Source: Blastococcus sp. LR1 | Lineage (GTDB): Bacteria; Actinomycetota; Actinomycetes; Mycobacteriales; Geodermatophilaceae | Length of the DNA stretch: 64,000 nucleotides | Direction: 5' to 3' | Assembly: GCF_020166105.1 (NCBI RefSeq) | Contig: NZ_JAIUJY010000002.1 | Location: 1-64,000, forward strand | Part shown: in pieces, positions 54,066-63,020 of the stretch | Layout of the letters: the number at the start of each line of letters is the position of its first letter | Position numbering within the stretch: the stretch's first letter is position 1 | The notes under the pieces: generated by a model | Databases searched by the model: none | Seen by the model: only the letters and a program-made list of their open reading frames with translations | What the model was told of the DNA's origin: nothing | Position numbers and translations under genes: made by a program

Positions 54066-55297
54066 CGCGTGCCCCCGTCGGAGCGCCCGGCCGAGAACGG
54101 AGCCGTCTTGTCGAGGCGGGGTTCCGACGGCAGGCCGAGCACCCGCTCGCCGAGGATGTTGCGGAGCACCTGGTCGGTGCCGCCGGCGATCGAGATGCCG
54201 GGCAGCCAGGACTGCGTCCGCTGCCACCGGTCGTCGCCATCGGCGGTCGCCGCGTAGACCGCGTCGTCGCCCAGCAGGCGCACCCCGGCGTCGGCCATCA
54301 GGTGCGCGGCCTCGGTGCCCGCGAGCTTGCCGGCGCTGGCCTCCGGCCCGGGAATGCCACCCTGGCTGAGCACGGTGAGCCGCCGGTAGCCGGTGTAGCG
54401 GGCACCCAGCGCGGCCACCACCGCGCGGCCGACCGCCTGCCGGGCCAGCACCTGCCGGTCGGCGTCGAGCTCCGGCAACCGCTCCTTGGCGTGCCGCGCG
54501 AACTCCTCGACCGGCGAGCCGATCGCGCTGCCCGCGCCGCCGATGGTCACCCGCTCGTTCATGAGCGTGGTCAGCGCGACCCGCCAGCCCTCACCGGGCT
54601 CGCCGAGCCGCTCGCTGTCGGGAATCCGGACGTCGTCGAAGAAGACCTCGTTGAAGTCCGACTGCCCGCCCATCTGGCGCAGCGGCCGCACCGTGACGCC
54701 GGGGGCGTGCATGTCGACGACGAACATCGTCAGGCCGGCGTGCTTCGGCTTCTCCGGATCGGTGCGGGTGAGCAGGATGCCGTAGTCGGAGACGTGCGCC
54801 AGCGTCGTCCAGACCTTCTGGCCGTTGACCACCCAGTCGTCCCCGTCGCGGACCGCGGTGGTGCGGAGTGCGGCGAGGTCCGACCCGGAGGCCGGCTCGC
54901 TGAACAACTGGCACCAGACGTCGTCGGCCCGCAGCAGCCGGGCCAGGTAGCGGTCACGCTGGTCCTGCGAGCCGTGGCCGATGACCGTCGGGCCGCACAT
55001 GCCCATGCCGATGTGGTTGATCAGGGCCGGCACCCGGAAGCGCGCGAGCTCCTGCCCCACGATGGCCTGCTCCAGGAGCGAGCCGCCCTGGCCGCCGTAC
55101 TCGCGCGGCCACGTCACCCCCACCAGGCCGGCGTCGTGGAGGACCCGCTGGGTGCGCCGCATCTCGGCTTCCTGCAGACGCGCGTCGACGGCCTCCTGCC
55201 CCGGCGCCAGCCGCAGCAGCTCGTCGGCGTGCTGCTGCAGGGCGGCTCGAACCCGCGACCGGTACTCGGCCTCGTCGGGGCTGTCGTCGAAGTCCAC
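54062..55297 (-). CDS. Acyl-CoA dehydrogenase, long form
   Basis: 411 residues from GTG 55297. FAD and substrate motifs: VGVTWPREYGGQGGSLLEQA, CQLFSEPASGSDLAALRTTA, WVVNGQKVWTTLAHVSDYGI, and C-terminal LPGISIAGGTDQVLRNILGE with the conserved I-A-G-G-T-D/E-Q. First gene of the three-gene operon; the likely partner of the shorter dehydrogenase. Confidence 0.92.
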   Translation of the reverse strand: MDFDDSPDEAEYRSRVRAALQQHADELLRLAPGQEAVDARLQEAEMRRTQRVLHDAGLVGVTWPREYGGQGGSLLEQAIVGQELARFRVPALINHIGMGMCGPTVIGHGSQDQRDRYLARLLRADDVWCQLFSEPASGSDLAALRTTAVRDGDDWVVNGQKVWTTLAHVSDYGILLTRTDPEKPKHAGLTMFVVDMHAPGVTVRPLRQMGGQSDFNEVFFDDVRIPDSERLGEPGEGWRVALTTLMNERVTIGGAGSAIGSPVEEFARHAKERLPELDADRQVLARQAVGRAVVAALGARYTGYRRLTVLSQGGIPGPEASAGKLAGTEAAHLMADAGVRLLGDDAVYAATADGDDRWQRTQSWLPGISIAGGTDQVLRNILGERVLGLPSEPRLDKTAPFSAGRSDGGTR

Positions 55298-55335
55298 GGG
55301 CGGCGCCTCTCGTCGGTGGGCGGAACGCGCGCAGC

Positions 55336-55349
55336 GTGACACCGGTCAC
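55336..55349. promoter_or_regulatory. GTGAC-N4-GTCAC operator candidate, divergent dehydrogenase/TetR promoter
   Basis: GTGACACCGGTCAC lies between the divergent acyl-CoA dehydrogenase and TetR genes. The same pattern recurs before the two acyl-CoA ligase genes. Confidence 0.55.
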
Positions 55350-55405
55350 CCCAAACGGTCAACGGTGACTGGTCGGTCCGCCGAGGTCGGCCTACGCTTC
55401 CGCGG

Positions 55406-56050
55406 ATGACCGCCGAGCCCGCCGCCCCGGACGCCCCGCGCTCCCGGTCGGAGCGCACGGCCGACAGCCGGCTGCTGATCCTGGAGGCGGCGGTCGCCTG
55501 CCTCGTCGAGGAGGGCGCCGCGGGCGCATCGACGCTCGCCGTGCAGGCCCGGGCCGGGGTGTCCCGCGGGCGACTGCTGCACCACTTCCCGTCCCGCGCC
55601 GAGCTGCTGGTCGCGGCCGCGGAGCACCTCTCCACGACGCAGCTGGACGAGGTCCGGCGCCGGTCTGCGGCGCTGATGGCGGACGAGCCGACCGGCCGGG
55701 AACGCGTGGACCGGGCGATCGACCTGATGTGGGAGACGTTCCAGGAGCCCCCGTTCTGGGCGGCGATGGAGCTCTGGACCGCCGCCCGCACCGACCCGGC
55801 GCTCCGTGCCGCGCTGCGCAGCGAGGAGCGGCGGCTGCGCGCGGCGATCGCCGCGGTCGCCGACGGCATCTGGGGTCCGCAGATCGCCGGGGCGCCGCTC
55901 TACGCCGAGCTCTGCGAGCTGCTCTTCACCAGCATGCGCGGAGTCGCTCTGGTCTACGCGTTCGAGGACCGGTCCCCCGCGACCGATCCGCACCTGGACC
56001 TCTGGAAGCGGCTGGCCGCCCGGATGCTCACCATCGACAGTCAGGGTTGA
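55406..56050 (+). CDS. TetR-family regulator of fatty-acid genes
   Basis: 214 residues. HTH: SRLLILEAAVACLVEEGAAG, ASTLAVQARAGVSRGRLLHH, FPSRAELLVAAAEHL. The ligand domain has WETFQEPPFWAAMELWTAAR, common in regulators of acyl-CoA metabolism. Divergent from the acyl-CoA dehydrogenase operon with a palindrome between, so autoregulation and control of that operon are likely. Confidence 0.9.
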   Translation: MTAEPAAPDAPRSRSERTADSRLLILEAAVACLVEEGAAGASTLAVQARAGVSRGRLLHHFPSRAELLVAAAEHLSTTQLDEVRRRSAALMADEPTGRERVDRAIDLMWETFQEPPFWAAMELWTAARTDPALRAALRSEERRLRAAIAAVADGIWGPQIAGAPLYAELCELLFTSMRGVALVYAFEDRSPATDPHLDLWKRLAARMLTIDSQG

Positions 56051-56073
56051 CCGCCCCTCCTCCGCTCGACAGC

Positions 56074-56087
56074 ATGACGCACGTCAC
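56074..56087 (+). promoter_or_regulatory. GTGAC-N4-GTCAC-type site before the first acyl-CoA ligase
   Basis: ATGACGCACGTCAC, one base from the consensus, 26 bases before the ligase GTG start. It contains the perfect palindrome TGACGCACGTCA. Confidence 0.5.
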
Positions 56088-56112
56088 AACTGTGCGAGGC
56101 CGAGGAGAAGCC

Positions 56113-57708
56113 GTGAGCGTTCCGATCCCCACCCTCCAGGGCCGGGGCATGACCATGAGCGATCTGCTGGCGCGGCACGCGCGCACGACCCCTGACGTCG
56201 CGGCGGTGCGCTTCGACGGCGGCGGGCGCAGCTACGGCGAGCTCGACGACCGCGTCACCCGGCTCGCCCGCGCCCTGCGCGACCGCGGCGTCCGGACCGG
56301 CGACCGGGTGGCCGTGCTGGCGCTCAACGGCATGGAGACGTGGGAGTCCTACCTCGCCGGGGTCCGGCTCGGCGCGATCGTCGTCCCGGTGAACTTCCGG
56401 CTGGTCGCCGACGAGGTCGCCTACGCCCTCACCGACTCGGGCGCCGTCGCACTCGTCGTCGACACGACCCTCGCCCCGCTGGCCGCGAAGGCCCGGGAGC
56501 AGGCGCCGGAGGTGAGGACGGTCCTGGTCATCGGCGACGGCGCCGCGGGTCCCGGCAGCGAGTCCTACGAGGAGGCGCTGGCCTCGGCCGGGAGCGAGCC
56601 GCTCGAGATCGCCGTCGACGAGGACGAGCCGGCGTTCATCATGTACACCTCGGGCACGACCGGCCGCCCCAAGGGCGCCGTCCTCACCCACCACAACCTG
56701 CTGATGCACTGCTTCAGCCAGGTCACCACGCTCGGCTGGGACCCCGACGACCGGGTGGGCGCACCCGGGGCCCCGCTGTTCCACATCGCCGGACTCGCCG
56801 GCGGGCTGCCCCCACTGCTGCTGGGCGGCACGAACGTGATCCTCAAGTCGGGCGGCTTCGACCCGGTCGAGACCCTCGACCTGATCGAGCGGGAGCGGAT
56901 CTCCAGCATCTTCCTCGTGCCCGCGATGTGGGCCGCGGTGCTGTCCGTACCCGGGATCAAGGACCGGGACCTGTCGTGCCTGCGCCGCATCTCCTGGGGC
57001 GCGGCCCCCGCCTCCACCACGCTGCTGCGCTCGCTGATCGACACCTTTCCGCAGGCCGAGGTTGTCACCGCCTTCGGCCAGACAGAGTGCTCCCCGGTGA
57101 CCACCCTGCTGCGCGGGGAGGACTCCGTCCGGAAGATCGGGTCGGTCGGGACGCCGATCCTCAACGTCGAGATCCGCGTCGTGGACGCGTTCATGGAGGA
57201 CGTCGCCCAGGGCGAGGTCGGCGAGATCGTCTACCGCAGCCCGATGGTGATGAAGGAGTACTGGAACAAGCCGGAGGCGACGGCCGAGGCGTTCGAAGGC
57301 GGCTGGTTCCACTCCGGCGACCTGGTCCGCCAGGACTCCGACGGCTACATCTACGTCGTCGACCGCAAGAAGGACATGATCATCTCCGGCGGCGAGAACA
57401 TCTACTGCGCCGAGGTCGAGGACGCCCTGTCCGCACACCCCAAGGTCGCCGAGGTCGCGCTCATCGGCGTCCCCGACACCCGGTACGGCGAGGCCCCGCT
57501 GGCGGTGATCGCGCCGCGCGACGCGAACGACCCGCCGACGTCGGAGGAGCTGGGCGCCTGGTGCCGCGAGCGGCTCGCCCGGTACAAGAACCCGCGCGAG
57601 TACTCGATCGTCGGCGCGCTCCCCCGCAACCCCAGCGGCAAGGTGCTCAAGACGTCGCTGCGCCAGGAGCACTCCGCCGGCTCACTGGTCGCCCAGCCGG
57701 TCGTCTGA
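56113..57708 (+). CDS. Fatty-acid/acyl-CoA ligase (AMP-forming)
   Basis: 531 residues from GTG 56113 (GAGGAG upstream). Adenylate-forming motifs: IMYTSGTTGRPKGAVLTHHN (P-loop), VVTAFGQTECSPVTTLL, GGWFHSGDLVRQDSDGYIYV, VDRKKDMIISGGENIYCAEV, NPSGKVLKTSL with the catalytic Lys. Activates a carboxylate to its CoA ester via acyl-AMP. Follows the TetR gene; with the dehydrogenases and hydratase it makes up a catabolic set. Confidence 0.92.
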   Translation: MSVPIPTLQGRGMTMSDLLARHARTTPDVAAVRFDGGGRSYGELDDRVTRLARALRDRGVRTGDRVAVLALNGMETWESYLAGVRLGAIVVPVNFRLVADEVAYALTDSGAVALVVDTTLAPLAAKAREQAPEVRTVLVIGDGAAGPGSESYEEALASAGSEPLEIAVDEDEPAFIMYTSGTTGRPKGAVLTHHNLLMHCFSQVTTLGWDPDDRVGAPGAPLFHIAGLAGGLPPLLLGGTNVILKSGGFDPVETLDLIERERISSIFLVPAMWAAVLSVPGIKDRDLSCLRRISWGAAPASTTLLRSLIDTFPQAEVVTAFGQTECSPVTTLLRGEDSVRKIGSVGTPILNVEIRVVDAFMEDVAQGEVGEIVYRSPMVMKEYWNKPEATAEAFEGGWFHSGDLVRQDSDGYIYVVDRKKDMIISGGENIYCAEVEDALSAHPKVAEVALIGVPDTRYGEAPLAVIAPRDANDPPTSEELGAWCRERLARYKNPREYSIVGALPRNPSGKVLKTSLRQEHSAGSLVAQPVV

Positions 57709-57758
57709 GCGGCCGGGGGCGGACGTCCCAGCCGGTGGGGTCAGGGGTCTCTCGCGGT

Positions 57759-57797
57759 GCTTGTGCTCTGCCTACGAGGGGAGAGCAGAGCACAAGC
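57759..57797. terminator. Hairpin between convergent genes
   Basis: Perfect 13-bp inverted repeat (57759-57771 and 57785-57797) with a 13-base loop, between the acyl-CoA ligase and the convergent GDPD gene. The long loop is unusual for a terminator. Confidence 0.55.
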
Positions 57798-57869
57798 GTC
57801 CGGGAAGAGAGTGGTGGCCGCCGCCCGTGACGGGTCAGGGCCTCACTCGTCGCAGCGCGATCTCGACCG

Positions 57870-59018
57870 TCAGTTCGAAGCGCTCTCGAACAGCTGTCGC
57901 GAGACCACGCCCGTGTCCGGGTTGTCGGTGAACATGCCGTCGATGCCGGCGTCCCAGAAGGCCGCGTGCTCGGCGAGCGCCCGGCCGTAGTCGTCGGGCG
58001 CCGCGCCTTCCCGCAGAGCCGGCGGCAGGAAGGTGTTCTCGTTGCGGAACGTGTACGGGTGCACCAGCAACCGCACGGCGTGCGCGTCGTCGACGAAGCG
58101 GGTCGGGGTCCCCAGGGTGCCGTCGGCCCGGCGCGGGATCACCTGGTTCTTCTCCGGGCCGACGCCCTGCGCATACGTGGCGATCTCCCGGAGCCCGGCC
58201 GCCGAGGCCAGGTCGGCGTAGGTGCGCCGGTCACCCCGGGCCACCAGGTCGTACGGCGCACCCGCGCCCGAGAGCAACTGCACCAGCGGGACCTTCACGC
58301 CCGCCCGGCGCAGCTCCCGCAGGTTGGTCGTCTCGAAGGACTGGACGTACACCGGCGAGTGCGCCCGGTCCAGACGCGCCTGGCGCAGATCGGCCAGCAG
58401 GGGCTCCTCCAGCGAGAGCCGGATGCCGTCGAAGTAGGTGGGGTGCTTGGTCTCGATGTAGACGCCGATCTCGCGACCGAGCTCCTTGGACAGCCGGGCG
58501 CGGAGCTCGAGCACCTCGTCCAGCGTCGGCACCTGGAACAGCCCGTCGTAGAGGGTGTTCTCCTCCCGGACAGCGGGCAGCCGCTCCTCGGCCCGCAGGG
58601 TGCGGAGCTCGGCGAGGGTGAAGTCCTCGGTGAACCAGCCGGTGACCGGAACGCCGTCGATGGTCCTGGTCGTCCGGCGGCCGGCGAACTCGGGGTGCGA
58701 CTCGACGTCCGTGGTGCCGGCGATCTCGTTCTCGTGCCGCGCGACCAGCACGCCGTCCTTCGTGCTGACGACGTCGGGCTCGATGAAGTCAGCACCCATG
58801 CGGGCGGCCAGCTCGTAGGCGGCCAGGGTGTGCTCGGGGCGGTAGCCCGACGCCCCGCGGTGGCCGACCACCACCAGGTCCTCCGCCAGAGCGGTGCCCG
58901 GCTGGACGGCCGGTGGCCGGGGCGCGGCCGTGGCCGGGAGCGCCGCCGGGACGGCGAGGGTCAGGGGGACGGCGACCGCGACGGCGGCGACCGTGGCACG
59001 CAAGCGTGCACCAGGCAT
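57870..59018 (-). CDS. Secreted glycerophosphodiester phosphodiesterase
   Basis: 382 residues. Signal peptide to about residue 32 (ending ATAAP). GDPD motifs: VVGHRGASGYRPEHTLAAYE (His and Arg), MGADFIEPDVVSTKDGVLVA (Glu, Asp), RHENEIAGTTD, and YIETKHPTYF (Glu/Lys). The C-terminal DAGIDGMFTDNPDTG motif is typical. GlpQ-like enzymes release glycerol-3-phosphate from deacylated lipids or teichoic acids outside the cell. Confidence 0.92.
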   Translation of the reverse strand: MPGARLRATVAAVAVAVPLTLAVPAALPATAAPRPPAVQPGTALAEDLVVVGHRGASGYRPEHTLAAYELAARMGADFIEPDVVSTKDGVLVARHENEIAGTTDVESHPEFAGRRTTRTIDGVPVTGWFTEDFTLAELRTLRAEERLPAVREENTLYDGLFQVPTLDEVLELRARLSKELGREIGVYIETKHPTYFDGIRLSLEEPLLADLRQARLDRAHSPVYVQSFETTNLRELRRAGVKVPLVQLLSGAGAPYDLVARGDRRTYADLASAAGLREIATYAQGVGPEKNQVIPRRADGTLGTPTRFVDDAHAVRLLVHPYTFRNENTFLPPALREGAAPDDYGRALAEHAAFWDAGIDGMFTDNPDTGVVSRQLFESASN

Positions 59019-59141
59019 CGGAACTCCCGCGGGCTCGGGCGGCGACCCTCGCCGCCGGCACCGCGGACCGATCCCACCGGTCCCAGGTGCCTGGGAGCCG
59101 TCGTCGTCCCGAACTCCCGGTGACGGGCTCGGGAACCCCGG

Positions 59142-59993
59142 TCAGCCGGCCCAGACCTCGCCGACGCGGGCGACGACCTGCGCCGCCTGCGCCCGCCCGG
59201 CGCGGGCGGCGGGCTCGCGGGCGGCCGGGTCCAGGACGTTGCGGCCGATCGCGGTCCTGCTGGCCTCGTCCGGCGAGACGACGGCGACCCGCGACACCAT
59301 GCCGGTGACCTGGGCGTCCACGCTGGCCAGCGGTCCGACGCCGCGCGGGATCGGTGCCAGGACGACCAGCCGGTCGTAGCCCTGCGCGAGGTCGGCGTTG
59401 GCCGCGGACCGCATCCCGCCGTCGACGTAGCGGCGGCCCTCGATGGTGACGGGCGGGTAGACGCCGGGCACCGCGCAGCTCGCGGCCACCGCCTGCACGA
59501 GGGGCACCCCGGAGTCGCGGTCGAACGTGCGGAACTCACCGGTGGCGGCGTCGACCGCGGTGATCGTCAGGTTCCGCTCGGGCCAGTGCCCGGAGACGAG
59601 GCGGGAGCCGATGACGTCGAGCCGCTCCTGCTCGCTCGGCGTCAGCCCGGCCTTCTCGGCGGCCAGCGCGAGCGCTCCGATCCGCTTGCGGAACTCCACG
59701 TCGCGCCCCCGGCTGGTCAGCATCGCCCAGGCGTAGCGCGCGAGGGTTCCGCGCCCGACCCGGGCGACCTTCTCCTGCGCCGGCGGCTCGAGCTGACGGG
59801 CGTACATCTCCTCGAGCGGCGCCCCGCTGGTCACCTGCGCACCCACGACGGAGCCCGCCGAGGTGCCCACGACGAAGTCGGCGCCGGTCAGGTCGATGCC
59901 CGCCTCGGCCAGACCGGCGAGCACGCCGATCTCCCACGCGATGCCGGTGATGCCGCCGCCACCGAGGACGAGTGCCGTGCGCTGGTCGCTCAT
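59142..59993 (-). CDS. Patatin-like phospholipase
   Basis: 283 residues from ATG 59993. Oxyanion loop ALVLGGGGITGIAWEIGVLA, nucleophile in FVVGTSAGSVVGAQ (G-x-S-x-G), and catalytic Asp in YVDGGMRSAANADL (DGG). A cytoplasmic acyl hydrolase of the patatin family. Divergent from an acyl-CoA ligase, to which it could supply fatty acids. Confidence 0.92.
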   Translation of the reverse strand: MSDQRTALVLGGGGITGIAWEIGVLAGLAEAGIDLTGADFVVGTSAGSVVGAQVTSGAPLEEMYARQLEPPAQEKVARVGRGTLARYAWAMLTSRGRDVEFRKRIGALALAAEKAGLTPSEQERLDVIGSRLVSGHWPERNLTITAVDAATGEFRTFDRDSGVPLVQAVAASCAVPGVYPPVTIEGRRYVDGGMRSAANADLAQGYDRLVVLAPIPRGVGPLASVDAQVTGMVSRVAVVSPDEASRTAIGRNVLDPAAREPAARAGRAQAAQVVARVGEVWAG

Positions 59994-60044
59994 GCCGCCA
60001 TCCTCACAGACCCCTGACCGGCGCACAGACCCTCGACAGAGCGT

Positions 60045-60058
60045 GTGACGTGGGCCAC
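60045..60058 (+). promoter_or_regulatory. GTGAC-N4-GTCAC-type site before the second acyl-CoA ligase
   Basis: GTGACGTGGGCCAC, one base from the consensus, 37 bases before the ligase start. Confidence 0.5.
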
Positions 60059-60094
60059 GCTGTGTCCCGAGCTCCGTCCTACGAGAGGAAACGC

Positions 60095-61837
60095 ATGACC
60101 ACCGTGCAGTCCGCCCAGGCACCGGCAGCGGCCAGCTGGCCGCCCGGGCTCCCCCGGTCGCTGGACTACCCCAGCGTCCCGGTGGGGTCGATCCTGCGGG
60201 CCGCGGTGCGCCGATGGGGCGACCGGACGGCGTTCGTCGACCACGACGTCCCGCTGACCTTCACCGAGATGGGTGCCCGCGCCCACGCGGTCGCCGGCTG
60301 GCTCGCCGACAACGGCGTCGGCCCCGGTGACGTCGTCGCCGTGCACATCCCCAACTGCCGCCAGTACCCGCCGCTCTACTACGGGATCATGCTGTCGGGC
60401 GCCACCTTCTCCCCCACGAACCCGCTGCTGCCCGCCGCCGACCTCGCGGCCCAGCTCACCGACGCCGGTGCCACCGTCCTGGTCACCTGGGACCAGGTGC
60501 TGCCCTTCGTACGCGGCGCGCTGGAGCAGACCCCGGTGCGCACGGTGGTCGTGACCGGCGAGGCGCACACCCTCGACTTCGCGGCGCGCCTGGACGGCCT
60601 GGAGGACAGCGACGTCGACCTGTCCGACCTGCTCGCCGGCGACCCCACCGACCGGCACCTGGACGCCGGCCCGGACCCCGCCGAGGCGCTGGCCCACCTC
60701 GCCTACACCGGCGGCACCACCGGCGTCAGCAAGGGCGTGGAGCTACCGCACCGCAACGTCGTCACCAACGTGTTGCAGTCCGGCTGCTGGACGTCGGGCT
60801 CGCTGCCGGAGCTCGACGCCGAGGGCGACGTGACGCTGCGCCAGGTGCTGGGCGAGGAGGAGGTCGCCACCCGGCTCGGTGAGGCGCGGATCATCAACCT
60901 CACGCCCTGGTTCCACGCGATGGGTGCGATCGGCTACCTCAACGGCATGGTCATGGGCGGCACCATGACCGTGATCCACATGCGCTTCGACCCGGTCAAG
61001 TACGTCGAGGACATGGTCAAGTACGAGGTCACCTCCATCGGCGGCGCGCCGCCGGTCTTCGTGGCGCTGCTCCAGGTGCCCGGGTTCGCCGAGGCCGACC
61101 TCTCGCACGTCCGCGGCGTGACCTCCGGCGCGGCGCCCCTGGCGAAGTCGCTGATCGACAAGATGGCCGCGCTCATGCCGAACGCCACGATCGGCGAGGG
61201 CTACGGCCTGACCGAGGTGACGATGCAGGCGACGGGCGCGCCGTCCTTCCGCTCGGGCACCCGCAAGCCCGGCACCGTGGGCGTCCCGGTCTTCGACACC
61301 GAGATCAGCATCCGCCCGCTCGGCGGCGGCAACCCGCTGCCGGCCGGCGAGCGGGGCGAGGTGTGCATCCGCGGCCCGCAGGTCATGCGCGGCTACGCCC
61401 ACCGGCCGGACGCCACCGCCGACGCCATCGACGCCGAGGGCTGGTTCCACTCCGGCGACGTCGGCATCCTCGACGAGGACGGCTACCTCTCGATCGTCGA
61501 CCGCACCAAGGACATGCTGCTCTACAAGGGCTACAACGTGTTCCCGCGCGAGCTCGAGGAGATCCTGTTCGCCGTTCCGGGCGTCGGGGGCGCGGCGGTC
61601 GTCGGGCGGCCCGACGAGGAGGCCGGCGAGCTGCCGGTCGCCTACGTGGTGCGCAAGGCCGACGCCGACGGCGCCGCCCTCACCGAGGAGTCGGTGATGA
61701 CGGCGGTGAACGACAAGGTGACGCCGTACAAGCGGCTGCGCGCCGTCCGCTTCATCGACGCCATCCCGGTGTCGGCCGCGGGCAAGGTGCTCAAGCGCGA
61801 GCTGGCCGCCAAGGAGCGCGAGCAGGTCGGCGGCTGA
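60095..61837 (+). CDS. Long-chain acyl-CoA ligase (AMP-forming)
   Basis: 580 residues from ATG 60095 (GAGAGG upstream). Motifs: LAYTGGTTGVSKGVELPHRN (P-loop), IGEGYGLTEVTMQATGAP, GWFHSGDVGILDEDGYLSIV, DRTKDMLLYKGYNVFPRELE, and SAAGKVLKRELA with the catalytic Lys. The P-loop reads YTGGTTG, a common variant. Longer than the first ligase by an extra loop near residues 230-255 (LPELDAEGDVTLRQVLGEEE). Confidence 0.92.
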   Translation: MTTVQSAQAPAAASWPPGLPRSLDYPSVPVGSILRAAVRRWGDRTAFVDHDVPLTFTEMGARAHAVAGWLADNGVGPGDVVAVHIPNCRQYPPLYYGIMLSGATFSPTNPLLPAADLAAQLTDAGATVLVTWDQVLPFVRGALEQTPVRTVVVTGEAHTLDFAARLDGLEDSDVDLSDLLAGDPTDRHLDAGPDPAEALAHLAYTGGTTGVSKGVELPHRNVVTNVLQSGCWTSGSLPELDAEGDVTLRQVLGEEEVATRLGEARIINLTPWFHAMGAIGYLNGMVMGGTMTVIHMRFDPVKYVEDMVKYEVTSIGGAPPVFVALLQVPGFAEADLSHVRGVTSGAAPLAKSLIDKMAALMPNATIGEGYGLTEVTMQATGAPSFRSGTRKPGTVGVPVFDTEISIRPLGGGNPLPAGERGEVCIRGPQVMRGYAHRPDATADAIDAEGWFHSGDVGILDEDGYLSIVDRTKDMLLYKGYNVFPRELEEILFAVPGVGGAAVVGRPDEEAGELPVAYVVRKADADGAALTEESVMTAVNDKVTPYKRLRAVRFIDAIPVSAAGKVLKRELAAKEREQVGG

Positions 61838-61850
61838 GCTGATCCGTACC

Positions 61851-61890
61851 GCCGCACCCGTTCGGTTTCCCTGACCCGAACGGGTGCGGC
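61851..61890. terminator. Terminator after the second acyl-CoA ligase
   Basis: 15-bp perfect inverted repeat (61851-61865 and 61876-61890) with a ten-base loop. Confidence 0.7.
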
Positions 61891-61926
61891 AGCGCGCCGC
61901 ACACGCGCCCGCTCACTAGTGTCCGC

Positions 61927-62958
61927 GTGGTGGAGAACGAGCGGATCGGGACGGAGACCGAGCACACCGGTGTCCAGATCGCCCATGAGGAGATCTCGCC
62001 GGTCCGGCAGGTGCTGCGCCGGGTCCTGATCGCGGCGATCGTCCTCGTCGTCGTCGTCCTCATCGTGTACATCGACCGCGACGGCTACGAGGACAGCCGC
62101 GGCGACGAGATCTCGCTGCTGGACGCCACCTACTACGCCACCGTCACGCTCTCGACGACCGGCTACGGCGACATCACGCCGGTGACCGCCGAGGCCCGGC
62201 TCATCAACATCCTGCTGATCACGCCCCTGCGGATCATGTTCCTGATCGTGCTCATCGGAACCACCCTCGAGGCGCTCACGGCGCGCTCGCGGGAGGAGTT
62301 CCGCATCCGACGCTGGAGGTCCCGCGTGCGCCAGCACGTCATCGTGTGCGGCTACGGCACCAAGGGCCGCAGCGCCATCCGCTCGCTCATCGCCAACGGG
62401 ACGCCGGCCGACAAGATCGTCGTCGTCGACCCCGAGCCCCGGGCGATCGAGGAGGCGAACTCCCTCGGGCTGACCGGCATCGTCGGCGACGCCGGCCGCA
62501 CCGAGGTGCTCCGCCGCGCCGCCGTCGAGCGGGCCCGCGCGGTGATCGTGGCCGCCAACCGTGACGACGCCTCCGTGCTGATCACCCTGACCGTCCGCCA
62601 GCTCAACCCGAGCGTGCCGATCACCACGTCGGTGCGCGAGGAGGAGAACGCGAACCTCCTCCGCCAGTCCGGCGCCGACACCGTCATCACGACCTCGGCG
62701 ACGTCGGGCCGGCTGCTGGGCCTCTCGACCGATGCACCGCGCGTGGTCGCCGTCGTCGAGGACCTGGTCACCGGTGGCCAGGGTCTCGACCTGCACCAGC
62801 GCCCGGTCACCGCCGACGAGGTCGGCCTCGGGCCGCGGCAGCTGCGCGACATCGTGCTGTCGGTGACCCGCAGCGGACGCACCCTGCGCTTCGACGACCA
62901 GCTGATCGGCACGCTCCAGGCCGACGACGTCCTGGTGGTCGTGCGCTCCCACCCCTGA
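61927..62958 (+). CDS. Two-helix potassium channel with TrkA-type RCK domain
   Basis: 343 residues; GTG 61927 or the adjacent GTG 61930. First helix VLIAAIVLVVVVLIVYI, pore loop ATVTLSTTGYGDITPVTA with the TTGYGD selectivity filter, second helix LLITPLRIMFLIVLIGTTLE. Then an RCK/TrkA-N Rossmann domain (HVIVCGYGTKGRSAIRSLIA, GIVGDAGRTEVLRRAAVERA) and TrkA-C at the end (DDVLVVVRSHP). A homotetramer gated by nucleotides or ions. Confidence 0.93.
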   Translation: MVENERIGTETEHTGVQIAHEEISPVRQVLRRVLIAAIVLVVVVLIVYIDRDGYEDSRGDEISLLDATYYATVTLSTTGYGDITPVTAEARLINILLITPLRIMFLIVLIGTTLEALTARSREEFRIRRWRSRVRQHVIVCGYGTKGRSAIRSLIANGTPADKIVVVDPEPRAIEEANSLGLTGIVGDAGRTEVLRRAAVERARAVIVAANRDDASVLITLTVRQLNPSVPITTSVREEENANLLRQSGADTVITTSATSGRLLGLSTDAPRVVAVVEDLVTGGQGLDLHQRPVTADEVGLGPRQLRDIVLSVTRSGRTLRFDDQLIGTLQADDVLVVVRSHP

Positions 62959-63020
62959 GTTGTCGCGCCGAGTGGGCCCCGGAGGGGTCCGCGCAGGCGC
63001 GACGCAGCGACTGACTCAGC

